The position numbers and the translations under genes are program-made. This document shows, piece by piece, positions 58,265 to 64,000 of a DNA stretch of 64,000 nt. The stretch covers positions 310,001 through 374,000 of the forward strand of contig JBMNLS010000001.1 of the NCBI GenBank assembly GCA_050952935.1. Direction: 5' to 3'. The first letter of the stretch is position 1; each line of letters begins with the position of its first letter. Origin of the DNA: UBA6115 sp050952935. Lineage in GTDB: Bacteria; Bacillota; Clostridia; Christensenellales; Aristaeellaceae. The notes under the pieces were generated by a model that searched no databases, was not told the DNA's origin, and saw nothing but the letters and a program-made list of their open reading frames with translations.

Positions 58265-59125
58265 CTATAAGCCCAGGGCGCGGATGAGGCCGGGCAGCGC
58301 CCTTTCAAAGGGCAGGCCGTAGCGCTCAGGCTGGGGCCATGCAGCGGCGGCTTTGAATGCCTCGCCAATAAAATCCAGCGCGATGGCGCAGGCGGCAACC
58401 AGGTCTTTTTCTGTCATTAGCCCCGCAATGACGGCTGAAGCCAGCATGTCCCCGGTGCCGGGGAAATGACCCGGAAAGCGCTGGCGCAGGAGGGTACGGG
58501 GCTCACTTCCCGCTTCAAAGGCGGTGAGGCCAATTTGCCCCAATTTAGATTCTACCCCGCTGAGCACCACTTGAGGCGCGCCCAGTGAAAGAATCGCCTG
58601 GGCATCCGGCGCATCCGGCTGGGTACCCGGATTGAGGGGCATCCCCAGCAGCAGGGCCGCCTCGGTGCGGTTGGGGAATATCACATCCGCTTCCCGGCAC
58701 AGGGCGCGGAAAGCTGCCACCATCTCAGGCCCGCAAAAGGTGTAAGGCTTGCCGTGGTCGGCCATCACGGGGTCCACAAAAAGCCTGGCCCCGGGGGCTG
58801 TCAGCCGGGGCAGGGCGGCCAGCATCATCTCCGCCTGGGAAGCATCCCCCAGGTAGCCGATATACATCGCGTCAAAACGCTGGCCAAGGCGCTGCCAGTG
58901 CCGGAGGATGGCCGCCATGTCCTCCCGCATGTCCCGCCTGTGCACCTGGCCAAAGCCCCCGGTGTGGGTGCTGAGAATCGCCGTGGGCAGCATGGCGCAG
59001 TGCAGCCCTGCTGCGGACAGAACAGGCAAAGCAACCTGCATGGAGCAGCGCCCCATGCAGGAAATATCTTGGACGATCAAAATCCTCTTTTGACTTTTAA
59101 CCGCAGTCACATGAAAGAAAGGCAT
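58265..59125 (-). CDS. pdxY: pyridoxamine/pyridoxal kinase family protein
   Basis: PfkB-superfamily kinase that phosphorylates pyridoxal or pyridoxamine to feed PLP, 286 aa. IVQDISCMGRCSMQVALPVLSA and PTAILSTHTGGF are the typical N-terminal blocks, FVDPVMADHGKPY binds substrate and ATP, and HFPGTGDMLASAVIAGLM carries the catalytic Asp and anion hole. The ATG at 59125 lies five bases after degV; a start further in (GTG near 59107) is possible since no strong ribosome site is seen. Confidence 0.9.
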   Translation of the reverse strand: MPFFHVTAVKSQKRILIVQDISCMGRCSMQVALPVLSAAGLHCAMLPTAILSTHTGGFGQVHRRDMREDMAAILRHWQRLGQRFDAMYIGYLGDASQAEMMLAALPRLTAPGARLFVDPVMADHGKPYTFCGPEMVAAFRALCREADVIFPNRTEAALLLGMPLNPGTQPDAPDAQAILSLGAPQVVLSGVESKLGQIGLTAFEAGSEPRTLLRQRFPGHFPGTGDMLASAVIAGLMTEKDLVAACAIALDFIGEAFKAAAAWPQPERYGLPFERALPGLIRALGL

Positions 59126-59129
59126 CAAA

Positions 59130-60008
59130 TCAAATGGGACGCTCTTTGCCCATGAAGCACACAGCCAGGGTGCCGGGGCCGGCGTGGGCGCCGATTACCG
59201 GGCCAATCATCTGCAGCTTGATCTCCTTGATTTCAGGCAACCGGTTTTTGATCTGGTTTTTAAGGATCTCCGCCTCATCCTGGGTGTCGCCATGGAAAAC
59301 ATACATGCTTTGCTTGTCGGGATTTTCGATGTATTCGGCCACCTTGTCAACCAGGGCACGCATGGCCTTTTTGCGGCCCTGTACTTTGGAATGGGCCTCC
59401 AGCTTGCCGGCTTTGGTGAGGGTCAAGATGGGCTTGATATCCAGCATGGTGCCCACAATGGCGCTGGTGGGGGAGATACGCCCGCCCCGCCTGAGGTAGA
59501 CCAGGTCGCCCACGGTGAACCAGGCATGGGACTTCAGGCGGTTATCCATCACCCACTGGGCCACCTCCTCCATGGGGGCGCCCTTTTTATAAAGCTCATG
59601 AGCACCCAGAATCAGCAGGGCCTGGGGGAGGGAGATGGACAAGGTGTCCACCACAACGAACTTGCGCTCAGGGTATTTCTCCTTCAGCTCCGCCTGGGCT
59701 GCCAGTATATTCTGAAAGGTGGTTGACATATGGGAAGAGAAAGCCAGAAAAAGCAGGTCCTTTTCCTTGAGTATGGGCTCGAAATAGTCAATATAGACCG
59801 GGGTGGGCAAAAGGCTGGTAAAGGGCTTTGCGCCCGCGCGCATGCGGTCAAAGAGTTTTTTCTCCATTCCGCTGGCGCCGTTGTCATCATAGTATTCCAC
59901 ATCATCTAAGGTATAGGGCATTTTTACGATGGGGATGTTTTTATCCCGGGCAATCTGATAATGCAGGTCGCTGTCACTATCGCTCATTAGCACATAGTCT
60001 CTGGCCAT
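59130..60008 (-). CDS. DegV family fatty-acid-binding protein
   Basis: DegV/FakB-like protein, 292 aa. VLMSDSDSDLHY, LLPTPVYIDYFEPIL, FSSHMSTTFQNILAAQAEL, VGDLVYLRRGGRISPTSAIVG and the C-terminal MIGPVIGAHAGPGTLAVCF are the standard blocks. The usual TSQPS-type segment reads TSLLPTP. GATGGAGGAATGAAAA precedes the ATG. First gene of the degV-pdxY-zupT-SNF2-VWA run. It is divergent from the HAD phosphatase gene. Third DegV protein in the window. Confidence 0.93.
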   Translation of the reverse strand: MARDYVLMSDSDSDLHYQIARDKNIPIVKMPYTLDDVEYYDDNGASGMEKKLFDRMRAGAKPFTSLLPTPVYIDYFEPILKEKDLLFLAFSSHMSTTFQNILAAQAELKEKYPERKFVVVDTLSISLPQALLILGAHELYKKGAPMEEVAQWVMDNRLKSHAWFTVGDLVYLRRGGRISPTSAIVGTMLDIKPILTLTKAGKLEAHSKVQGRKKAMRALVDKVAEYIENPDKQSMYVFHGDTQDEAEILKNQIKNRLPEIKEIKLQMIGPVIGAHAGPGTLAVCFMGKERPI

Positions 60009-60050
60009 TTTTCATTCCTCCATCACTGATTATTCCAAACTGGCAGGACA

Positions 60051-60078
60051 AGTATATTGTAGCCAAAATCCAACACAA
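60051..60078 (-). promoter_or_regulatory. possible promoter of degV-pdxY-zupT run
   Basis: Minus strand TTGTGT (60078-60073) and TATACT (60056-60051), 16-base spacer, 43 bases before the degV ATG. Confidence 0.5.
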
Positions 60079-60124
60079 TTACAAGGACTGACGCATAATT
60101 TGGGGATTTCTTCAGAATTGCGCG

Positions 60125-60153
60125 TTGACAGGAAGGGGGCCGTTTTCTAAGAT
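60125..60153 (+). promoter_or_regulatory. promoter of HAD phosphatase gene
   Basis: TTGACA at 60125-60130 and TAAGAT at 60148-60153, 17-base spacer, with AAGGAGG before the ATG at 60182. Confidence 0.7.
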
Positions 60154-60181
60154 GAACAAAAAGAGGATCCAAGGAGGCGGC

Positions 60182-60985
60182 ATGAAGGACGATTGGCGGG
60201 CAGCCCTTAAACACAAACGCCTGTTTCTGCTGGATATGGACGGCACCCTCTACCTGGGGGATAAGCTGTTTCCAGATACTCTGCCCTTTTTGCGGGCCAT
60301 CCGGGAGCGGGGAGCGGACTACCTGTTTCTGACCAACAACTCCTCCCGGGGCACGGCGGATTACATCAAAAAGCTGGATAAGCTGGGCATTCCCTGCCAG
60401 GCGGATGACTTTTTCACCTCCACCCACGCGGCCATCATCTACCTGAAAAAACATCACCCGGGGCAGTTAGTGTATGCGCTGGGCACCCAGTCGTTCAAGC
60501 GCCAGCTGCGGGAGGCGGGCATCCGGGTGACCGATCAGGTGGAAGAAGGCATCGATTGCCTGCTGATGGGCTATGATACCGAGCTGACTTATCAAAAGCT
60601 GGTAGATGCCTGCCGGCTTATCACCAGGAACCTGCCCTATCTGGCCACCAACCCAGACTGGGTATGTCCCACAGCCACCGGCTACCTGCCGGATTGCGGC
60701 GCCATGGCCCAGATGCTGGAGCACGCCACCGGGCGCCTGCCCCATGTGCTGGGCAAGCCCCGCCCCGACATCGCCCTGCTGGCCATGGAGAAAAAAGGCT
60801 GCCAGCCCCATGAAACCGTCCTGGCGGGTGACCGGATATATACCGACATCGCCTGTGCCAAGGCTGCCGGAGCCGTCGGGATCCTGGTGCTAAGCGGTGA
60901 AACCAAGCAAGGTGATCTGGCCGCAAGCGACATCAAGCCGGATATGGTGTTTTCTGGGGTGGGAGAGCTGCTGGCGGCATTGTAA
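60182..60985 (+). CDS. HAD-IIA family sugar phosphatase (NagD-like)
   Basis: Haloacid dehalogenase phosphatase with a C2A cap, 267 aa, cytosolic. Motif I LFLLDMDGTLYLGD (two catalytic Asp), motif II FLTNNSSRG, motif III Lys in GKPRPDIALLA, motif IV VLAGDRIYTDIACAKAAG. Cap domain between about 80 and 190 with YALGTQSFKRQLREAG and TNPDWVCPTATGYLPDCG, typical of NagD/AraL-like enzymes acting on sugar phosphates. Start at 60182 follows CAAGGAGGCGGC. Physiological substrate unknown. Confidence 0.93.
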   Translation: MKDDWRAALKHKRLFLLDMDGTLYLGDKLFPDTLPFLRAIRERGADYLFLTNNSSRGTADYIKKLDKLGIPCQADDFFTSTHAAIIYLKKHHPGQLVYALGTQSFKRQLREAGIRVTDQVEEGIDCLLMGYDTELTYQKLVDACRLITRNLPYLATNPDWVCPTATGYLPDCGAMAQMLEHATGRLPHVLGKPRPDIALLAMEKKGCQPHETVLAGDRIYTDIACAKAAGAVGILVLSGETKQGDLAASDIKPDMVFSGVGELLAAL

Positions 60986-61039
60986 ACAGCCCAAATGAGC
61001 AAAATATCATCATATAAGCCCATATATAGCGTTTTGCCG

Positions 61040-61068
61040 TTGAAAAGCGGGGTAATTTATAGTATGAT
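61040..61068 (+). promoter_or_regulatory. promoter of ppdK
   Basis: TTGAAA at 61040-61045 and TATGAT at 61063-61068, 17-base spacer, giving a leader of about 65 bases. Confidence 0.7.
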
Positions 61069-61139
61069 AATTCTTGGTGCGCAATCAGGGCTTTTGCCCT
61101 TGTGCAGATAGAAATGACTACTTTAAAGGAGGATGGAAC

Positions 61140-63785
61140 ATGGCAAAATACGTATACTTGTTTAGTGAGGGCGATGCCAGCATGCGCAACCTGCTGGGCG
61201 GCAAAGGCGCCAACCTGGCGGAGATGACCAAAATCGGGATGCCGGTGCCTCAGGGCTTCACCGTCACCACAGAGGCCTGCACCCGTTACTATGAGGATGG
61301 CCAGATGATTGCCCCGGAAATCGAGGAGCAGATTCTGGACGCGATGCATAAAGCCGAGAAAATCGCCGGCAAAAAATTCGGCGATCTGAACGATCCCTTC
61401 CTGGTGTCCGTGCGCTCCGGCGCCCGCGCTTCCATGCCCGGCATGATGGATACCATCCTGAACCTGGGCTTGAACGATGTGGCCGTTGAGGGCCTGAGCA
61501 AGCTCACCGACAACAAGCGCTTCGCCTATGACTCCTACCGCCGCTTCATCGAGATGTTTTCCGATGTGGTGATGGAAGTGGAGCGCAAGCACTTTGTGGC
61601 TGAGCTGGACGCGGTGAAAAAGGAAAAGGGCGTCACCGGCGACACTGACCTGAACGCTGATGACATGGCGGAAGTGGTGCGCCGCTTTAAGGAAGTCTAT
61701 AAAAAGCACAAGGGCGAGGATTTCCCCCAGGATCCCAAAACCCAGCTGATGGAGTCCATCAAGGCCGTGTTCCGCTCCTGGAACACCCCCCGCGCTGTAT
61801 ACTATCGCCGCATGAACGATATTCCCGGCGATTGGGGCACCGCCGTCAACGTGCAGGCCATGGTCTTTGGCAACATGGGCGATGACTCCGGCACCGGCGT
61901 GGCCTTCACCCGTGATCCCTCCACCGGCGAAAACAAGCTCTATGGCGAGTACCTGATGAACGCCCAGGGCGAGGACGTGGTGGCGGGCATCCGCACCCCC
62001 AGCCCCATTTCCGCCATGAAGGAATCCCTGCCGGAGGTTTATCAGCAGTTTGTTGATTATGCCGGCACCCTGGAAAAGCACTACCGCGACATGCAGGACA
62101 TGGAGTTCACCATTGAGCGCGGCAAGCTCTACATGCTGCAGACCAGAAACGGCAAGCGTACCGCCAGCGCCGCCCTTAAAATTGCCGTTGACCTGGTGAA
62201 TGAAGGCCTGTTGACCGAGGAAGAAGCGGTGCTGAAGGTTGACCCCCGTCAGCTGGACACCCTGCTGCATCCCACCTTTGATAAAGTGGTCCTGGACAAG
62301 GCGGAAGCCTTTGCCACCGGCCTGCCCGCATCCCCTGGCGCCGGCGCCGGCCAGGTGTATTTCACCGCCCAGGATGCTGCCGCTGCAGCCAGGGAAGGCA
62401 AGGATGTCATCCTGGTGCGTGAGGAAACCACCCCTGAGGACATCGAGGGCATGGATCTGTCCCGCGCCATTCTCACCGCCCGGGGCGGCATGACCAGCCA
62501 CGCAGCCGTTGTGGCCCGCGGCATGGGCCGTCCGGCTGTGGTTGGCTGCCATGACATCCTCATTGACGAAGAGAAAAAGCTGATGACCACCACCAAGGGC
62601 GAAGTGTTCCACGAAGGGGACACCATCAGCCTGGACGGCGGTGCCGGCAAGGTGTACAAGGGCCTTATCCCCACGGTAGAAGCCTCTGTGACCGGCGACT
62701 TTGCCACCCTGATGGGCTGGGCCGACAAAGCCCGCCGGCTTAAGGTACGCACCAACGCCGACACCCCCAAGGAGACCCAGCAGGCAGTGGAGTTTGGCGC
62801 GGAGGGCATCGGCCTTTGCCGTACGGAGCATATGTTCTTTGAAGCCAGCCGCATCGCCACCGTGCGAGAGATGATCCTGGCTGACACCAAAGAACAGCGC
62901 AAGGCTGCCCTGGACAGGATTCTCCCCGTCCAGCAGAAGGACTTTGAGGAAATGTACAAGGCCCTGGAAGAGCGCCCCATGACCGTGCGCTATCTGGATC
63001 CGCCGCTGCATGAGTTCCTGCCCCAGAAGAGCATGACCGCCGAAATCGAAGCGCTGGCCAAGCAGCTGAACACCACCAGCGACAAGGTCATCGCCAAGAT
63101 CGAATCCCTCCATGAGTTCAACCCCATGATGGGCCACCGCGGCTGCCGGCTGACGGTCACCTACCCGGAAATCGCCGAGATGCAGACCCGCGCCGTTCTT
63201 CAGGCGGCGCTGAAGGTGCGCAAGGAGACCGGCCTTAATGTGAAGCCCGAGATCATGATTCCCCTGGTGGGCACCCGCAAGGAACTGTCCTTTGTGAAGC
63301 AGATCGTGCTGGATACGGCGGAGAAGATTTTTGCCGAGCAGGGTGAGCGCATTGAGTTCCAGCTGGGCACCATGATTGAGATCCCCCGCGCCTGCCTGGT
63401 GGCGGATGAGATCGCGAAGGAAGCCGATTTCTTCTCCTTTGGCACCAATGACCTCACCCAGATGGGTTTTGGCTTCAGCCGTGATGACGCCGGCAAGTTC
63501 CTGGATTCCTACTACGAGAATCGCGTCCTGGAAGCCGATCCCTTTGCCCGCCTTGATCAGGAAGGCATCGGCAAACTGGTTGAAACTGCGGTGAAACTGG
63601 GCCGTCAGGGTCGCCCGGGGCTGAAACTGGGCATCTGTGGCGAGCATGGCGGGGATCCCTCCAGCGTGGAATTCTTCCACAATGTGGGCCTTGACTATGT
63701 GAGCTGTTCTCCCTTCCGCGTGCCCATCGCGCGCCTGGCCGCAGCCCACGCCGCCATCAACGAAAAAATGGCGAAGAAGGCCTGA
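61140..63785 (+). CDS. ppdK: pyruvate, phosphate dikinase
   Basis: Enzyme interconverting pyruvate, ATP and phosphate with PEP, AMP and PPi, 881 aa, full length. N-terminal ATP-grasp (GGKGANLAEMTKIGMPVPQG, SVRSGARASMPGMMDTILNLG, RDPSTGENKLYGEY), swivelling domain with catalytic His in GGMTSHAAVVARGMGRPAVV (about 453), and PEP/pyruvate TIM barrel (GLCRTEHMFF, HRGCRLTVTYPEI, FGTNDLTQMGFGFSRDD) ending with the catalytic Cys in CGEHGGDPSS. The ATG follows AAAGGAGGATGGAAC. In anaerobes it often runs glycolytically, using PPi, consistent with the PPi-type PFK in this window. Confidence 0.97.
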   Translation: MAKYVYLFSEGDASMRNLLGGKGANLAEMTKIGMPVPQGFTVTTEACTRYYEDGQMIAPEIEEQILDAMHKAEKIAGKKFGDLNDPFLVSVRSGARASMPGMMDTILNLGLNDVAVEGLSKLTDNKRFAYDSYRRFIEMFSDVVMEVERKHFVAELDAVKKEKGVTGDTDLNADDMAEVVRRFKEVYKKHKGEDFPQDPKTQLMESIKAVFRSWNTPRAVYYRRMNDIPGDWGTAVNVQAMVFGNMGDDSGTGVAFTRDPSTGENKLYGEYLMNAQGEDVVAGIRTPSPISAMKESLPEVYQQFVDYAGTLEKHYRDMQDMEFTIERGKLYMLQTRNGKRTASAALKIAVDLVNEGLLTEEEAVLKVDPRQLDTLLHPTFDKVVLDKAEAFATGLPASPGAGAGQVYFTAQDAAAAAREGKDVILVREETTPEDIEGMDLSRAILTARGGMTSHAAVVARGMGRPAVVGCHDILIDEEKKLMTTTKGEVFHEGDTISLDGGAGKVYKGLIPTVEASVTGDFATLMGWADKARRLKVRTNADTPKETQQAVEFGAEGIGLCRTEHMFFEASRIATVREMILADTKEQRKAALDRILPVQQKDFEEMYKALEERPMTVRYLDPPLHEFLPQKSMTAEIEALAKQLNTTSDKVIAKIESLHEFNPMMGHRGCRLTVTYPEIAEMQTRAVLQAALKVRKETGLNVKPEIMIPLVGTRKELSFVKQIVLDTAEKIFAEQGERIEFQLGTMIEIPRACLVADEIAKEADFFSFGTNDLTQMGFGFSRDDAGKFLDSYYENRVLEADPFARLDQEGIGKLVETAVKLGRQGRPGLKLGICGEHGGDPSSVEFFHNVGLDYVSCSPFRVPIARLAAAHAAINEKMAKKA

Positions 63786-63813
63786 GACGATTCAATAATC
63801 TGACATAAAAACG

Positions 63814-63841
63814 GGGAGCCTGTGACGGGCTCCCTTGTTTT
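63814..63841 (+). terminator. intrinsic terminator after ppdK
   Basis: Seven-bp perfect stem 63814-63820 / 63828-63834 with a 7-base loop, followed by TTGTTTTT. Confidence 0.75.
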
Positions 63842-63863
63842 TGCCGCTGTTGTGAACCTGGTG

Positions 63864-64000
63864 CTATTTTTTGCTGAAAAACCAGCTCTCTTCCTCAATG
63901 ACCCTTTCCATAACATGGAAGGGGTCTTTTTCCCGGGAGATAACCTCAAGCGCCAGGGTAAGACGGTTATGGACGGTGTGTTCTTTAAGATAGGCGGCCG
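63864..64000 (-). CDS. C-terminal end of an unrecognised protein, cut by window edge
   Basis: The minus strand is open from the window edge to a TAG at 63866-63864, giving 44 residues: LKEHTVHNRLTLALEVIS near the start, then KDPFHVMERVIEEESWFF and a Lys-Lys end. The composition (helical, charged) and position 23 bases past the ppdK terminator suggest a real gene end. I do not recognise the family; the rest lies outside the window. Confidence 0.55.
   Translation of the reverse strand, partial: AAYLKEHTVHNRLTLALEVISREKDPFHVMERVIEEESWFFSKK

Noticed and set aside
60933..63749. Open frame of 938 codons antisense to ppdK
   Set aside because: It mirrors the strongly biased codon use of ppdK, is rich in His/Gly/Ala/Gln with no recognisable domain, and has no ribosome site or promoter.

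Overview
This window reads as one contig from the chromosome of a fairly GC-rich anaerobic member of the Clostridia (Bacillota). The evidence is the ireB-ruvX-DUF1292 cluster, the prmA-rsmE-mtaB-(degV)-HIT cluster, three DegV proteins, sortase B, rubrerythrin, pyruvate phosphate dikinase, a PPi-type phosphofructokinase, strong AGGAGG ribosome binding sites and TTGACA/TATAAT promoters. Gut or other anaerobic Clostridia (Oscillospirales or Christensenellales type) would fit, but the exact order is an inference. Coding density is high, nearly all genes are intact, and many neighbours overlap by 4 bases (ATGA). I see no rRNA, tRNA, CRISPR array, phage or insertion sequence.

Layout. 14-2643 (minus): a cysteine desulfidase/UPF0597 protein and an AlaX-type tRNA editing protein. 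2760-3844 (plus): ireB, ruvX and a DUF1292 protein. 3924-9238 (minus): nitroreductase, LysA-type decarboxylase, then thrC-thrB-ZIP transporter. 9355-10893 (plus): short-chain dehydrogenase, a 36-residue membrane peptide and rubrerythrin. 11011-17210 (minus): a complete ABC importer built around a DUF3798 binding protein, with two permeases and a double ATPase. Facing away from it, 17523-21646 (plus) holds a nucleoside hydrolase-like enzyme with a CUT1-type binding protein and two permeases. 21754-25035 (plus) holds aldolase, PPi-type PFK and ATP-type PFK. 25132-30141 (minus) holds a phosphodiester glycosidase, then a heterodimeric ABC exporter under a MarR regulator. 30310-35531 (plus) is a sugar catabolic operon: PfkB kinase, FucU mutarotase, RbsA/C/B-type importer. 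35609-38494 (minus): sortase B and TypA. 38495-39559 is an AT-richer, gene-poor stretch holding a lone DUF3427-like protein. 39560-42634 (plus): secreted metallophosphoesterase and a DUF6273-phosphodiester glycosidase fusion. 42698-44014 (minus): PHP phosphatase and Nudix hydrolase. 44154-48314 (plus): prmA, rsmE, mtaB, degV, HIT. 48311-50799 (minus): a GntR/YtrA-regulated ABC-2 transporter. 50937-60008 (minus): recO, degV, VWA lipoprotein, SNF2 helicase, ZIP transporter, pyridoxal kinase, degV. 60182-63785 (plus): HAD phosphatase and PPDK. A truncated unknown gene enters from the right edge.

How it fits together. The organism looks like a sugar and nucleoside scavenger: three ABC importers, a nucleoside hydrolase, a PfkB kinase and mutarotase feed a lower pathway in which PPi-PFK, ATP-PFK, aldolase and PPDK allow pyrophosphate-sparing glycolysis. 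The most unusual part is the DUF3798 importer: its binding protein has an N-terminal membrane anchor followed by a Glu/Ala/Leu coiled coil instead of a lipobox, and its first permease carries an extra extracytoplasmic domain of about 240 residues. Other points of interest are a perfect 18-bp inverted repeat overlapping a consensus promoter before marR, and a terminator-like hairpin that buries the ribosome binding site of the VWA lipoprotein gene.
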